Source: Nocardioides sp. GY 10113 (GTDB lineage Bacteria; Actinomycetota; Actinomycetes; Propionibacteriales; Nocardioidaceae). From it: a stretch of 64,000 nucleotides of DNA. The stretch is from assembly GCF_004919105.1 (NCBI RefSeq), contig NZ_STGK01000005.1:246281-310280 (forward strand), in the 5' to 3' direction. The position numbers were made by a program, and so were the translations under genes. The notes under the pieces were generated by a model. That model had not been told where the DNA came from and made no database searches. It saw nothing but the letters and a program-made list of their open reading frames with translations. The stretch's first letter is position 1, and each line of letters begins with the position of its first letter. Below, piece by piece: positions 38,602-52,471 of this stretch.

Positions 38602-39350
38602 GCATCGACACCCCTGAGGCTCCGCTGATCGAGGTCCACCCCGACCCGGCCGCCCTGGCCACGTCCGTCGCGGGCGAGCTCCTCAACCGGATCGCGGACG
38701 CCCAGGCTGCCGGCCACGTGCCCCACATCGGGCTGACCGGCGGCACCATCGCCGAGGCGATCCACCGGGAGGTGGCCCGGCTGGCGCCCGCCTCCGGCGT
38801 CGACTGGGGCGCGGTGCACTTCTGGTTCGGCGACGAGCGGTTCGTCGCCTCGGACTCCCCCGACCGCAACGCCGGCCAGGCGCGGGCGGCCTTCCTCGAC
38901 GAGGTCGGGGCGACCCGGGTGCATGAGGTTCCCGCCTCCGACCAGGTCGCCGACGCCGAGGCCGCCGCGGCGGCGTACGGCGACGAGATGCGCGCCGAGG
39001 GCGCCGGGCACTTCGACGTGCTGATGCTGGGCGTCGGCCCCGACGGCCACATCGCCTCCCTCTTCCCCGGCCACCCGGGTCTCGAGGCGACCGACGCGAT
39101 CGCCGTCGCCGTGCACGACTCGCCCAAGCCGCCGCCGGACCGGGTCACGCTGACCTTCGACGCGCTCGGTCACGCCCGGTCGGTGTGGTTCCTGGTCTCC
39201 GGCTCCGGCAAGGCCGACGCCGTCTCCCGCGCGCTGGCCGTCGAGGGCAGCCGCGACGGCACCTCGGTGGCCGAGACCCCCGCGCGGGGCGTGGTCGGGC
39301 ACGACGAGACCGTCTGGTTCCTCGACCACGACGCGGCCTCCCTGCTCTGA
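38598..39350 (+). CDS. pgl: 6-phosphogluconolactonase (DevB)
   Basis: 250 aa. [13 protein letters not shown] near the N-terminus and [11 protein letters not shown] form the sugar-phosphate fold, and [18 protein letters not shown] carries the catalytic His. It hydrolyses 6-phosphogluconolactone in the oxidative branch, though no glucose-6-phosphate dehydrogenase gene lies in this cluster. ATG 38598 overlaps the pgi stop (ATGA). A strong hairpin follows. Confidence 0.95.
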   Translation: MSIDTPEAPLIEVHPDPAALATSVAGELLNRIADAQAAGHVPHIGLTGGTIAEAIHREVARLAPASGVDWGAVHFWFGDERFVASDSPDRNAGQARAAFLDEVGATRVHEVPASDQVADAEAAAAAYGDEMRAEGAGHFDVLMLGVGPDGHIASLFPGHPGLEATDAIAVAVHDSPKPPPDRVTLTFDALGHARSVWFLVSGSGKADAVSRALAVEGSRDGTSVAETPARGVVGHDETVWFLDHDAASLL

Positions 39351-39375
39351 TCGGCCGGGACGCACCACGACGCAG

Positions 39376-39417
39376 AACGGCGCGGGCCGGCAGGTGATCC
39401 TGCCGGCCCGCGCCGTT
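39376..39417. terminator. Strong bidirectional hairpin terminator
   Basis: A perfect 19-bp stem (AACGGCGCGGGCCGGCAGG and its complement) with a TGAT loop. It lies 25 nt after the pgl stop and 35 nt from the convergent rbpA stop. Its symmetry allows it to end both transcripts. Confidence 0.85.
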
Positions 39418-39452
39418 CGTCGTTCTCTCCTCGGGCGAGGCCCGAGGCGCGC

Positions 39453-39812
39453 TCAGAAGATGATCTCGCCCGACTTCCGGCGGTCCCGCAGCAGCTGGAT
39501 CGCCTCCTCGAGGATCACCTCGGCCTCCTTGTCGGAGCGACGCTCCTTCACGTAGGCCAGGTGGGTCTTGTAGGGCTCGATCTTCGGCGCGGGCGGCGGG
39601 TTGTCCGAGTCCACCGACGCCGGGAGCCCGCACTTGGGGCAGTCCCACTCCTCCGGCACGACGGCCTCGATGGAGAAGGTGATCACCGAACGGTGCTCGT
39701 GCGCGCAGAAGTACGTGATCGCCTGACGCGGAGCCGCCTCACCCCGCTCCGCCTCTCCCATGGGGCCTGCGCCCACCCGACTTCCACGGATCGCGTTTCC
39801 GCCTCCGGCCAA
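39453..39812 (-). CDS. rbpA: RbpA, RNA polymerase-binding protein
   Basis: 119 aa. GNAIRGSRVGAGPMGEAERG at the N-terminus and the C-terminal sigma-interaction helix (YVKERRSDKEAEVILEEAIQLL) are RbpA hallmarks. C36, His38/40, C58 and C61 form the zinc-type core found in Streptomyces RbpA. It stabilises open complexes of the principal sigma factor and affects rifampicin sensitivity. A TTG start (39812) is chosen because AGGAG lies 6-8 nt upstream and the conserved GNAIRGSR follows. Confidence 0.93.
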   Translation of the reverse strand: MAGGGNAIRGSRVGAGPMGEAERGEAAPRQAITYFCAHEHRSVITFSIEAVVPEEWDCPKCGLPASVDSDNPPPAPKIEPYKTHLAYVKERRSDKEAEVILEEAIQLLRDRRKSGEIIF

Positions 39813-39831
39813 CGCACTCTCCTCATCATTG

Positions 39832-39855
39832 GTCGTGACAAATCTTGTCGTGACA
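39832..39855. repeat. Direct repeat upstream of rbpA
   Basis: GTCGTGACA occurs at 39832-39840 and again at 39847-39855, centre to centre 15 bp, 20-43 bp upstream of the rbpA start. Such spacing places two protein contacts about one and a half turns apart. It could be an activator or stress-sigma element; no named consensus fits. Confidence 0.5.
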
Positions 39856-39894
39856 CGCGTCGTCCGCCCCCGGGTCCGAGGGCCGGACGAACGG

Positions 39895-40134
39895 TCAGCT
39901 CTGGTAGGCCAGCAGGAGGCCGAGTGCGATCACGCACGCGAACCAGATCACGCCGATGCCGACCGTGAACCGGTCGAGGTTGCGTTCCGCGACCGACGAT
40001 CCACCGAGTGAGCTGGAGACGCCACCGCCGAACATGTCGGAGAGGCCGCCGCCACGCCCCTTGTGCAGCAGCACGAGGAGGATGAGCAGCAGGCTCGTGA
40101 TCACGAGCAGGATGGTCAGAAGCGTCGACAACAC
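39895..40134 (-). CDS. secG: SecG, preprotein translocase subunit
   Basis: 79 aa: two membrane helices (residues 3-24 and 57-77) joined by the typical loop HKGRGGGLSDMFGGG. It supports SecYE-dependent export. GTG 40134 has TAGGAT 7 nt upstream (40142-40147), so this gene has its own leaderless promoter 45 bp after tpiA. Confidence 0.93.
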   Translation of the reverse strand: MLSTLLTILLVITSLLLILLVLLHKGRGGGLSDMFGGGVSSSLGGSSVAERNLDRFTVGIGVIWFACVIALGLLLAYQS

Positions 40135-40179
40135 GTGCGTGATCCTACGTCAGCACCCCACCACGATCTGCAACCTGGG

Positions 40180-40986
40180 TCACCCCAGGACCGGCATGTC
40201 GTAGAAGCGGCAGATTCCGCCGAACTCGTCGGCCTGGAGGCTGGCACCGCCGACCAGGCAGCCGTCGATGTCAGTCTGCGCCATGATGCCGGCGGCGTTG
40301 CCGGCCTTGACGGAGCCACCGTAGAGGACGCGGACCGACTCCGCTGCCTCATCGCCGAACGACTCCCGCACCTGCGCCCGAACCGCGGCGCACACCTCCT
40401 GGGCGTCCTCGGGGGTCGCCACCTCGCCGGTGCCGATCGCCCACACGGGCTCGTAGGCGATCACCAGCCCGGCGACCTGCTCGGCGGTCAACCCGGCCAG
40501 GGAGCCCACCACCTGGGCCTGCGTGTAGGTCACGTGCTCGCCAGCCTGGCGCACCGGCAGCCCCTCGCCGACGCAGACGATCGGCGTCATGCCCGCCGCG
40601 AGGACGGCCTGCGCCTTCGCCGCGACCAGCTCGTCGGACTCGCCGTGGTACTCGCGACGCTCGGAGTGACCGGCCAGCACGTACGTGCAGCCGAGCTTGC
40701 TCAGCATCTCGGCGCTGATCTCCCCGGTGTAGGCCCCCGAGGCGTGCACGGAGACGTCCTGCGCGCCGTACTTGAGGGAGAGGCGGTCACCGTCGACGAG
40801 GGTCTGGACCGACCGGATGTCGGTGAACGGCGGGATCACCGCCACCTCGACCTTCGCGTAGTCGTGGCGCTTGTCCGAGAGCGTCCACGCGAGCTTCTGG
40901 ACCAGGACCACCGCCTCCTGGTGGGTCTTGTTCATCTTCCAGTTGCCCGCCATCAGCGGCGTGCGGGCGGACTTCTTGCTCGCCAT
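40180..40986 (-). CDS. tpiA: Triosephosphate isomerase
   Basis: 268 aa TIM barrel. [11 protein letters not shown] (catalytic Lys), LAGHSERRE (His) and [13 protein letters not shown] (Glu) are all present, and [11 protein letters not shown] binds phosphate. It interconverts DHAP and glyceraldehyde-3-phosphate. The ATG at 40986 lies 2 nt after the pgk stop, in the gapA-pgk-tpiA glycolysis operon. GGAACTGATC precedes it as a ribosome site. Confidence 0.97.
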   Translation of the reverse strand: MASKKSARTPLMAGNWKMNKTHQEAVVLVQKLAWTLSDKRHDYAKVEVAVIPPFTDIRSVQTLVDGDRLSLKYGAQDVSVHASGAYTGEISAEMLSKLGCTYVLAGHSERREYHGESDELVAAKAQAVLAAGMTPIVCVGEGLPVRQAGEHVTYTQAQVVGSLAGLTAEQVAGLVIAYEPVWAIGTGEVATPEDAQEVCAAVRAQVRESFGDEAAESVRVLYGGSVKAGNAAGIMAQTDIDGCLVGGASLQADEFGGICRFYDMPVLG

Positions 40987-40988
40987 GA

Positions 40989-42218
40989 TCAGTTCCCCTC
41001 CAGAACGGTGATGCCGGGCAGCTCCTTGCCCTCCAGGTACTCCAGGCTGGCGCCGCCGCCGGTCGAGATGTGGCCGAACGCCGCCTCGTCGAAGCCGAGC
41101 GTGCGCACCGCTGCCGCGGAGTCGCCGCCGCCCACCACGGAGAGCCCCTCGACACCGGTGAGCGCCTGGGCCACCGCGCGGGTGCCCTCGGCGAACGCCG
41201 CCACCTCGAAGACGCCCATCGGGCCGTTCCAGAAGATCGTGCGGGCGTCGGAGAGTGCCGCCGCGAACGCGGCGCCGGACTCGGGGCCGATGTCGAGGCC
41301 CAGCGTGCCCTCCGGGATCGCGTCCGCCGGTACGACGCGGGCCGAGGCCTCGTCGCCGAAGGAGTCGGCCACCACGATGTCGGTCGGCAGCACGATCTCG
41401 ACCCCGCTGGCGGCGGCGCGCTCGAGGTAGTCGCGGCAGGTCGGGATCTGGTCCTCCTCGAGCAGGCTCTGCCCGACCCCGTGCCCCTGGGCGGCCAGGA
41501 AGGTGAAGACCATGCCGCCGCCGATCAGCAGCTTGTCGGCCTTCTCGAGCAGGTTGTCGATGACGCCCAGCTTGTCGGAGACCTTCGAGCCGCCGAGGAC
41601 GACCACGTAGGGCCGCTCGGGGTCGACCGTGAGCCGACGCAGCACGTCGATCTCGGTCGCCACGAGAGCACCCATCGCGTGCGGAAGGCGCTGCGCCACG
41701 TCGTACACGCTGGCCTGCTTGCGGTGCACGACGCCGAACCCGTCGGAGACGAACGCGTCGGCGAGGCCGGCCAGCCGGTCGGCGAACGCGCCGCGCTCGG
41801 CCTCGTCCTTGCTGGTCTCGCCGGCGTTGAACCGGACGTTCTCCAGCAGCGCCACCTGCCCGTCCTCGAGCCCGGCGACGACCTGCTGCGCCGAGTCGCC
41901 GACGGTGTCGGTCGCGAACGCGACGGGCGCGCCGAGCAGCTCGCCGAGCCGCGCCGCCACCGGCGCCAGGGAGTACGCCGGATCGGGCGCTCCCTTGGGA
42001 CGGCCGAGGTGGGCGGTGACCACCACCCTGGCTCCGGCCGCGGCCAGCGCCGCGATGGTCGGGACGCTGGCACGGATCCGCCCGTCGTCGGTGATCACCT
42101 TCGAGCCGACCTCGCCGTCCAGCGGCACGTTGAGGTCGGACCGGACGAGGACGCGCTTGCCGCTGACCTCACCGAGGCCTGGGTATTCCGCCATGTCGGG
42201 ATGCAGTTCCTTCTTCAT
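40989..42218 (-). CDS. pgk: Phosphoglycerate kinase
   Basis: About 409 aa. [15 protein letters not shown] at the N-terminus, [10 protein letters not shown], and the C-terminal GGGDSAAAV nucleotide loop define Pgk. It makes ATP from 1,3-bisphosphoglycerate. Two starts are possible: ATG 42218 (MKKELHPD) or ATG 42194 (MAEYPGLG). The second matches the usual distance to KRVLVR better, but neither has a clear ribosome site. It lies 76 nt after gapA across a GC palindrome. Confidence 0.95.
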   Translation of the reverse strand: MKKELHPDMAEYPGLGEVSGKRVLVRSDLNVPLDGEVGSKVITDDGRIRASVPTIAALAAAGARVVVTAHLGRPKGAPDPAYSLAPVAARLGELLGAPVAFATDTVGDSAQQVVAGLEDGQVALLENVRFNAGETSKDEAERGAFADRLAGLADAFVSDGFGVVHRKQASVYDVAQRLPHAMGALVATEIDVLRRLTVDPERPYVVVLGGSKVSDKLGVIDNLLEKADKLLIGGGMVFTFLAAQGHGVGQSLLEEDQIPTCRDYLERAAASGVEIVLPTDIVVADSFGDEASARVVPADAIPEGTLGLDIGPESGAAFAAALSDARTIFWNGPMGVFEVAAFAEGTRAVAQALTGVEGLSVVGGGDSAAAVRTLGFDEAAFGHISTGGGASLEYLEGKELPGITVLEGN

Positions 42219-42233
42219 CGGAGGGGGTGGTGG

Positions 42234-42253
42234 GGCCGGGCCCGGGCCCGGCC
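42234..42253. promoter_or_regulatory. GC-only palindrome between gapA and pgk
   Basis: GGCCGGGCCC-GGGCCCGGCC is a perfect 20-bp palindrome in the 76-nt gapA-pgk spacer, and a second run of similar bases follows at 42263-42289. In RNA it forms a very stable stem just before pgk translation starts. It could protect the upstream message or attenuate readthrough. Confidence 0.45.
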
Positions 42254-42294
42254 GGCACTGTACGCGGGCCGGGCGCGGGCCCGTCACGGGCCGG

Positions 42295-43356
<1,062 letters not shown>

Positions 43357-44343
43357 TCAGGCGTCGCCGGCCAACATCTCAGGAGTGAGCGAGGCTTCGG
43401 TGTCCGGGATGCCGAGTTCCTCGGCGCGCTTGTCGGCCATCGCGAGCAGCCGACGGATCCGTCCGGCGATCGCGTCCTTGGTCAGCACCGGCTCGTGCAG
43501 CTGTCCGAGCTCCTCGAGCGAGGCCTGCTTGTGCTCCAGGCGCAGCGTGCCGGCCATCCGCAGGTGATCGGGGACCTCGTCGCCGAGGATCTGCATGGCC
43601 CGCTCGACCCGGGCGCCGGCCGTCACCGCGGCACGCGCGGAGCGGCGCAGGTTGGCGTCGTCGAAGTTGGCGAGCCGATTGGCGGTGGCGCGCACCTCGC
43701 GGCGCATCCGGCGCTCCTCCCAGGCCATCAGCGTCTCGTGCGCGCCCAGGCGGGTCAGCAGCTGGCCGATCGCGTCGCCGTCGCGGATCACCACCCGGTC
43801 CACGCCGCGCACCTCGCGCGCCTTGGCCTGGATGCCGAGGCGGCGCGCGACGCCCACCAGGGCCAGCGCCGACTCCGAGCCGGGGCAGGTGATCTCCATC
43901 GACGACGAGCGGCCCGGCTCGGTCAGCGATCCGTGCGCGAGGAAGGCACCGCGCCACGCGGCGACGGCGTCGCACGCGCCGCCGGAGACGACCGCGGGGG
44001 GCAGCCCGCGCACCGGGCGGCCCCGCTGGTCCAACAGTCCGGTCTGGCGGGCCAGCGCCTCGCCGTCGCGGACCACGCGGACGATGTAGCGGCTGCCGCG
44101 GCGGATGCCGTTGCCCTGGACCATCACCACGTCGGAGGTCTGCCCGTACATCTCCGAGATGTCGCGGCGCAGCCGGCGCGCGGCCGCTCCGGTGTCCAGC
44201 TCGGCCTCGACCACGATCCGCCCGCCGACGATGTGCAGCCCACCCGCGAAGCGCAGCGTGGACGCGACCTCAGCCTTGCGACAACACGTCTTGGTGATGT
44301 TGATCGCGGCCAGTTCAGCCTTCACCTGAGGAGTCATCGCCAT
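43357..44343 (-). CDS. whiA: WhiA, sporulation/cell-division regulator
   Basis: 328 aa. The N-terminal degenerate LAGLIDADG fold contains [20 protein letters not shown] and [15 protein letters not shown]. The C-terminal helix-turn-helix includes [34 protein letters not shown]. Homing-type catalytic acids are absent, as in other WhiA proteins, so it binds DNA without cutting. It follows yvcK, rapZ and uvrC in the conserved actinobacterial order. Confidence 0.95.
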   Translation of the reverse strand: MAMTPQVKAELAAINITKTCCRKAEVASTLRFAGGLHIVGGRIVVEAELDTGAAARRLRRDISEMYGQTSDVVMVQGNGIRRGSRYIVRVVRDGEALARQTGLLDQRGRPVRGLPPAVVSGGACDAVAAWRGAFLAHGSLTEPGRSSSMEITCPGSESALALVGVARRLGIQAKAREVRGVDRVVIRDGDAIGQLLTRLGAHETLMAWEERRMRREVRATANRLANFDDANLRRSARAAVTAGARVERAMQILGDEVPDHLRMAGTLRLEHKQASLEELGQLHEPVLTKDAIAGRIRRLLAMADKRAEELGIPDTEASLTPEMLAGDA

Positions 44344-44405
44344 GCGCCGATCTTCCCACGACCGTCAACGACCCTCGCGCCCGCCTCGCGGGTCCGGGGC
44401 GAGCC

Positions 44406-44420
44406 CGGGACAGTGTCCCG
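44406..44420. promoter_or_regulatory. 15-bp palindrome in the yvcK-whiA spacer
   Basis: CGGGACA-G-TGTCCCG is a perfect inverted repeat lying 63 bp upstream of the whiA start. It could be an operator or a short terminator of the upstream operon. A GAAGAT element 6 nt before the whiA ATG may be the promoter. Confidence 0.4.
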
Positions 44421-44461
44421 TACGACGCCCGCGGCCCCGTCGCGCCACGGCGCCCGCCGCC

Positions 44462-45481
44462 TCAGACCGCCTCGACGATGCCCGCGTACGCCGCCGCCAG
44501 CCGCGCCGGGTCGTGTCGCGGCGTACCGTCCCCGACGGCGACGTCGGCGAGGACGAGACGCGCGCCGAGCGCCGCGACGACCTCCTCCAGCTCCGCCCGG
44601 AGCTGGTCGCGGCGGGCGGGGTCGCCGCCGAGGCTGCTCGGGTCGGCGAGCACGGTGTGCACGCGCAGATCGGGGGCGTGCTGGACCAGCACCGCCAGGT
44701 GGTCGGCGGGACCGAAGCCGCCCGTCTCCCCCGCCTGCTCGGCCAGGTTCAGCACCACCACGACCCGCGCCTGCGTCTCCATCAGCGCCCGCGCCAGGTC
44801 CGGCACCATCAGGTGCGGGAGCACCGACGTGAACCACGAGCCCGGTCCCAGCACGACCCAGTCGGCCGAGGCGATCGCGGACGTCACCGCCGGGCTCACC
44901 TCGGGGTCGGGCGGCACGAGCGCGATCTGCTCGATCACCCCGTCCGTGGTGGCCACCTCGACCTGGCCGCGCACGGTGACGACGGCGTCCGGGGCGTCGG
45001 GGGCGGTGCCGCGGACCTGAGCGGTGATGTCCATCGGCGTCAGCGCCATCGGCAGCACCCGGCCCTTCGCACCGAGCAGCCGGCCGACCCAGTCCAGGGC
45101 GTCGACGTGGTCACCGAGCAGCTCCCACAGCCCGACGATCAGCAGGTTGCCGACCACGTGGCCGCGCATCTCCCCCTCCCCGGCGAACCGGTGCTGCATC
45201 ACGCGCGCCCAGGTGGCACCCCACTCGTCGTCGCCGCAGAGCGCGGCCAGCGCCATCCGCAGGTCGCCCGGCGGCAGTACGCCGAACTCGCCGCGCAGCC
45301 GACCCGAGGAGCCGCCGTTGTCGGCGACAGTGACCACCGCGGTCAGCTCGTCCACCGTCAGGTCGTCGACGAGCATCCGCAGCGCGCTGAGGCTGGCGTG
45401 CAGGCCGTGTCCGCCGCCGAGCGCCACCACGGCTTGGGCGCGCTCGACGAACCCCGCGGAGGGTCGGTCCGATGTCGTCAT
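44462..45481 (-). CDS. yvcK: YvcK/CofD-like protein (gluconeogenesis factor)
   Basis: 339 aa from MTTSDRPS; a GTG ten codons upstream (45511) would overlap rapZ by 20 nt. VVALGGGHGLHASLSALR at the N-terminus binds UDP-sugars in B. subtilis YvcK, and VTVADNGGSSGRLRGEFGVLPPGDLRMAL is the family signature. It affects carbon flow and cell-wall synthesis and is part of the uvrC-rapZ-yvcK-whiA block. Confidence 0.92.
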   Translation of the reverse strand: MTTSDRPSAGFVERAQAVVALGGGHGLHASLSALRMLVDDLTVDELTAVVTVADNGGSSGRLRGEFGVLPPGDLRMALAALCGDDEWGATWARVMQHRFAGEGEMRGHVVGNLLIVGLWELLGDHVDALDWVGRLLGAKGRVLPMALTPMDITAQVRGTAPDAPDAVVTVRGQVEVATTDGVIEQIALVPPDPEVSPAVTSAIASADWVVLGPGSWFTSVLPHLMVPDLARALMETQARVVVVLNLAEQAGETGGFGPADHLAVLVQHAPDLRVHTVLADPSSLGGDPARRDQLRAELEEVVAALGARLVLADVAVGDGTPRHDPARLAAAYAGIVEAV

Positions 45482-45491
45482 CGCCGCGCCG

Positions 45492-46361
45492 TCACTCGCG
45501 TCCGAGATCACGGTGCAGGGCGCGCGCGGCGAAGCCCTGCTGCTGCAGCCGCGAGGCGATCTCCTCGCTCATCGCGACGCTGCGGTGCTTGCCGCCGGTG
45601 CAGCCGACGGCCACCCGCATGAAACGCTTGCCCTCACGCAGGTAGCCGTCCGCGACCGTGCGCAGCACCGGCACGTAGGCGTCGAGGAACTCCCCGGCGC
45701 CCGGCTGGGACAGCACGTAGTCGGCGACGTCGGCGTCGCGACCGGTGTGGCTGCGCAGCTCGGGGATCCAGTGCGGGTTCGGCAGGAACCGCATGTCGGC
45801 GACGTAGTCGGCATCGACGGGGATCCCGTACTTGAAGCCGAAGCTGATCACCGTGACGCGCAACCGGGTGACCTCCTCGGTGCCGAACGCCTCGGTGATC
45901 CGGTCGGTGAGCTGGTGCACGTTGAGGTTGCTGGTGTCGATGACCAGGTCCGCGTCGGCGCGGACGTCGGCCATCACCACGCGCTCCCGCTCCAGCCCGT
46001 CGAGGAGTCGGCCGCCCTCCTGGAGCGGGTGCGGCCGTCGTACCGCCTCCTGCCGGCGGACCAGGACGTCGTCGGTGGCGTCGAGGAAGACCAGGGTGTG
46101 GTCACGGCCCGTGATGCCGTGCGCCAGCGTGCTCTTGAGGCCGTGGAAGAACGAGCCGGAACGTACGTCGACGACGACCGCGATCGGCTGCCGGGGACCG
46201 AAGTTCTCGTCGACGAGGCGGACGACGTCGGGCAGCAGGCTCGGCGGGAGGTTGTCGACCACGTAGAAGCCCAGGTCCTCCAGCTCCTTGGCCGCGGTGC
46301 TGCGCCCGGCACCGGTCATCCCGGTGACGACCACCAGCTCGCCCGGGTGCTGCTCATCCAT
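45492..46361 (-). CDS. rapZ: RapZ/YvcJ family P-loop protein
   Basis: 289 aa. Walker A is [17 protein letters not shown] at residue 12, a Walker B-like LVFLDATD near 92, and the C-terminal domain has [23 protein letters not shown] and [14 protein letters not shown]. It binds nucleotides; in E. coli RapZ also binds small RNAs that control GlmS. ATG 46361 overlaps the uvrC 3' end by 8 nt. Confidence 0.93.
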   Translation of the reverse strand: MDEQHPGELVVVTGMTGAGRSTAAKELEDLGFYVVDNLPPSLLPDVVRLVDENFGPRQPIAVVVDVRSGSFFHGLKSTLAHGITGRDHTLVFLDATDDVLVRRQEAVRRPHPLQEGGRLLDGLERERVVMADVRADADLVIDTSNLNVHQLTDRITEAFGTEEVTRLRVTVISFGFKYGIPVDADYVADMRFLPNPHWIPELRSHTGRDADVADYVLSQPGAGEFLDAYVPVLRTVADGYLREGKRFMRVAVGCTGGKHRSVAMSEEIASRLQQQGFAARALHRDLGRE

Positions 46362-48405
46362 CGCTCTCCCCCTGCCCTCCCGACGTCACGGCGCCAGTCT
46401 TCCGCATCCGGTCCGCCGGCTCCGTGCGGTCCTTGTCCAGCGCGTCCTTGATGGCCGTCGCGGTGCGGGGCCCGATGCCCGGCACCTCGGCGATCTCGTC
46501 GACGGTGGCCGCGCGCAGCTTGCGCAGCGAACCGAAGTGGCGGATGAGGGTCTTGCGGCGTACCTCCCCCAGCCCGGGCACGTCGTCGAGCAGGCTCTCC
46601 ACCATGGACTTCGAGCGCCGCGACCGGTGGTGCGTGATGCCGAACCGGTGGGCCTCGTCGCGGACGCGCTGCAGCAGGTAGAGGCCCTCGGAGGTGCGCG
46701 GCAGGATGACCGGGTCCTCCTGGTCGGGCAGCCACACCTCCTCCAGGCGCTTGGCGAGGCCGCAGACGGGGATGTCGTCGATGCCGAGCTCGGCGAGGGC
46801 GCGCACCGCGGCGGCGACCTGCGGCGGACCGCCGTCGACGACGACCAGCCCCGGCGCGTAGGCGAACTTGCGCGGTCGCCCGGTGTCGGGGTCGACCAGC
46901 ATCGGGCCCGCCGCGTCACCGGCCCCGGTGGCACCGTCGCTCGATCCGACCTCGGCCGAGTCGGCGACCACGCTGCGGGCCTGCTCGTCGAGGAGTCGCC
47001 GGAACCGCCGCGTGATCACCTCGTGCATCGAGGCGATGTCGTCCTGCTCCGCGTGCGCCGCCCTGGACTCGCCGCGGATCACGAAGCGGCGGTACTCGCC
47101 CTTGCGGGCCAGCCCGTCCTCGAAGACCACCATCGAGGCGACCACCTCGGTGCCTTGCAGGTGGGAGACGTCGTAGCACTCGATCCGCAGCGGCGCCTCG
47201 TCCAGCTCCAGCGCCTCGGCGATCTCGGCCAGCGCCCGGTTGCGGGTGGTCAGGTCGCTGGCGCGCTTGGTCTTGTGCAGCGCCAGGGCCTCGGCCGCGT
47301 TGCGGGCGACGGTCTCCTGCAGGGTGCGCTTGTCGCCGCGCTGGGGAACCCGGATCTCGACCCGACTCCCCCGCAGCTCGGAGAGGAGCTGCTCGAACGT
47401 GGCCGCCTCGGCCGGCAGCTCCGGCACCAGGATCTCCCGCGGCACCAGGTCCTTCGCCTCCTCGGGCGCGGCACCGGCGTAGAGCTGGAGCAGGAAGTCG
47501 CCGACCAGCTCGGCCGTCTCGCCGTCGTCGGTGCGGTCCGCCACCCACGCCCGCTGGCCCCGGATCCGGCCGCCGCGGACGTGGAAGATCTGGACCGCGA
47601 CCTCGAGCGGGTCCTCGGCCAGCGCGATCACGTCGGCGTCCGCGCCGTCGCCGAGCACCACCGCCTGCTTCTCGAGCGCCTTCTCCAGCGCCTGCAGGTC
47701 GTCGCGGAGCCGCGCGGCCTTCTCGAAGTCGAGCGCGTCCGAGGCGGCGAACATCTCCTGCTCGATACGGCGGGTGAACTGCCGGGTGCGACCGGCCATG
47801 AAGTCGCAGAAGTCCTCGACGATCGCTCGGTGGTCCTCGGGCGAGATCTGCCCGACGCACGGCGCCGAGCACTTGTCGATGTAGCCGAGCAGGCACGGCC
47901 GTCCGATCTGCGCGGACCGCTTGAACACGCCGTTGGTGCACGACCGCATCGGGAAGACGCGCAGCAGGATGTCGACGGTCTCGCGGATCGCCCAGGCGTG
48001 GCTGTACGGACCGAAGTAGCGCGTGCCCTTCCGCTTGGCACCGCGGCCGACCATCACCCGCGGGAACTCGTCGCCGACGGTGACCGCGAGCCAGGGGTAG
48101 GACTTGTCGTCGCGGTACTTCACGTTGAACCGCGGGTCGTACTCCTTGATCCAGGAGTACTCCAGCTGGAGGGCCTCGACCTCCGTGCCCACCACGGTCC
48201 ACTCGACCGAGGTCGCCGTGGTGACCATCGTCGCCGTGCGGGGGTGCAGGTTGCCGACGTCCTGGAAGTACGACGAGAGCCGCGCGCGCAGGTTCTTCGC
48301 CTTGCCGACGTAGATCACCCGGCGGTGCCGGTCGCGGAACCGGTAGACGCCCGGCCCGGTGGGGATCGAGCCCGGTGCGGGCCGGTACGAGAGCGGGGAC
48401 GGCAC
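46354..48405 (-). CDS. uvrC: UvrABC excinuclease subunit C
   Basis: 683 aa. The GIY-YIG nuclease ([22 protein letters not shown], residues 19-95) cuts on the 3' side. A Cys-rich stretch follows at about 155-178 ([13 protein letters not shown]), then the UVR motif, an RNase H-like 5' nuclease with [18 protein letters not shown], and a helix-hairpin-helix end ([18 protein letters not shown]). GTG 48405 has TAGGCT 7 nt upstream, a leaderless start. Confidence 0.96.
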   Translation of the reverse strand: MPSPLSYRPAPGSIPTGPGVYRFRDRHRRVIYVGKAKNLRARLSSYFQDVGNLHPRTATMVTTATSVEWTVVGTEVEALQLEYSWIKEYDPRFNVKYRDDKSYPWLAVTVGDEFPRVMVGRGAKRKGTRYFGPYSHAWAIRETVDILLRVFPMRSCTNGVFKRSAQIGRPCLLGYIDKCSAPCVGQISPEDHRAIVEDFCDFMAGRTRQFTRRIEQEMFAASDALDFEKAARLRDDLQALEKALEKQAVVLGDGADADVIALAEDPLEVAVQIFHVRGGRIRGQRAWVADRTDDGETAELVGDFLLQLYAGAAPEEAKDLVPREILVPELPAEAATFEQLLSELRGSRVEIRVPQRGDKRTLQETVARNAAEALALHKTKRASDLTTRNRALAEIAEALELDEAPLRIECYDVSHLQGTEVVASMVVFEDGLARKGEYRRFVIRGESRAAHAEQDDIASMHEVITRRFRRLLDEQARSVVADSAEVGSSDGATGAGDAAGPMLVDPDTGRPRKFAYAPGLVVVDGGPPQVAAAVRALAELGIDDIPVCGLAKRLEEVWLPDQEDPVILPRTSEGLYLLQRVRDEAHRFGITHHRSRRSKSMVESLLDDVPGLGEVRRKTLIRHFGSLRKLRAATVDEIAEVPGIGPRTATAIKDALDKDRTEPADRMRKTGAVTSGGQGESDG

Positions 48406-48428
48406 GGCGTCCAGCCTACGGAGCGTGA

Positions 48429-48848
48429 TCAGACGGCGAGGATGCGGTCACCCTCGACCTCGATCGGCAGCCCTTCGAGGGGCGCGGGCGCGGGGCCTCC
48501 CTGGGCCTCGCCGTTGACGGCCGAGTAGGAGCTGCCGTGGTGGCTGCACCGGATCGTGTCGCCGTCCACGGAGGTGACGGTGAGGCCCCGGTGGGTGCAA
48601 ACCGCGGTGAAGGCCAGGAACTGGCCCGCCGTCGGCTGGGTCAGGACGACCTTCAGGTCGGTGAGTACGATGCCGCCACCGACCGGCACCTCGTCGGTCG
48701 TCGCCAGCTCGGCGCCGGCCTTCAACGCGGGTGCGTCCGATCCCCCGTCGCCGGCGCAGCCAGCGAGCGCCGCCGCCACGCCGAACGCGCCGAGACCGGA
48801 GAAGACCATCCGGCGGGTGGCACGGGGCTGGCCGGGGGCAACGGTCAC
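48429..48848 (-). CDS. Tat-exported Rieske [2Fe-2S] lipoprotein (second of pair)
   Basis: 139 aa. [22 protein letters not shown] is a twin-arginine signal that ends in the lipobox LAGC, predicting export in folded form and lipid anchoring. The Rieske domain has [11 protein letters not shown] and [20 protein letters not shown], with C-x-H and C-x2-H ligands. Its redox partner is unknown. GTG 48848 overlaps the preceding Rieske gene by 4 nt, so two paralogous electron carriers are made together. Confidence 0.88.
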   Translation of the reverse strand: MTVAPGQPRATRRMVFSGLGAFGVAAALAGCAGDGGSDAPALKAGAELATTDEVPVGGGIVLTDLKVVLTQPTAGQFLAFTAVCTHRGLTVTSVDGDTIRCSHHGSSYSAVNGEAQGGPAPAPLEGLPIEVEGDRILAV

Positions 48849-49324
48849 GACTCGACCACCTGGCCGTCGGTCACCTGGACCGCGACCTCGGGGAGCGGAC
48901 TCGGGGCGGGGCCGGCCGTGACCGAGCCGTCGGTGATCGAGAAGTGGCTGCCGTGGCAGGGGCAGACGATCTCGCCGCCCTCGACGGAGCCGACGAGGCA
49001 CTGGTTGTGGGTGCACACCGCGGAGAACGCCGCGAAGGTGCCGGCCTCGGGCTGGGTGACGACGACCCGGCTGTCGGGGAGGACCACGCCGCCGCCGACC
49101 GGCACGGCATCGGCTGCCACCAGGGCACCGGGGACCGAGGCGGGACTGGTCGTCCCGTCGCCGGACGGGCTGGCGGACCCCCCGGTGGGCGAGGGGGTGG
49201 GGGCGGGGGTGGTCGGTTCGGGGGCCGTCGAAGTCTCGGAGCCGCCGCAGGCCGCGAGCAGCGGAGCGCCGACACCGATCGCCGCCGCGCCGCCGAGGGC
49301 CTGCCGCCGGTTCAGGGGAGCCAT
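48845..49324 (-). CDS. Tat-exported Rieske [2Fe-2S] lipoprotein (first of pair)
   Basis: 159 aa. NRRQALGGAAAIGVGAPLLAAC is a twin-arginine signal with the lipobox LAAC; a Pro/Ser/Thr-rich linker of about 35 residues follows. The Rieske centre is CTHNQCLVGSV and CPCHGSHFSITDGSVTAGPA. The extra Cys in CTHNQC, also near the cluster, occurs in Rieske proteins that carry a disulfide. ATG 49324 has TAGGCT 7 nt upstream. Confidence 0.9.
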   Translation of the reverse strand: MAPLNRRQALGGAAAIGVGAPLLAACGGSETSTAPEPTTPAPTPSPTGGSASPSGDGTTSPASVPGALVAADAVPVGGGVVLPDSRVVVTQPEAGTFAAFSAVCTHNQCLVGSVEGGEIVCPCHGSHFSITDGSVTAGPAPSPLPEVAVQVTDGQVVES

Positions 49325-49388
49325 GCCGATCAGCCTACGGACCGGCGGACGGCGGCGGCTGAGACGGCGCTGAGATTCCGTGGACCGG

Positions 49389-52367
<2,979 letters not shown>

Positions 52368-52471
52368 ACGCTCAAGCCTACGGAGAACCTCCGACATCCC
52401 CGTTTCCAGGACTGTTTCGGCCACGGAACGGACCGGCGGCGCCGCCTCGGGCATCGGGCAGACTGGCGGCC

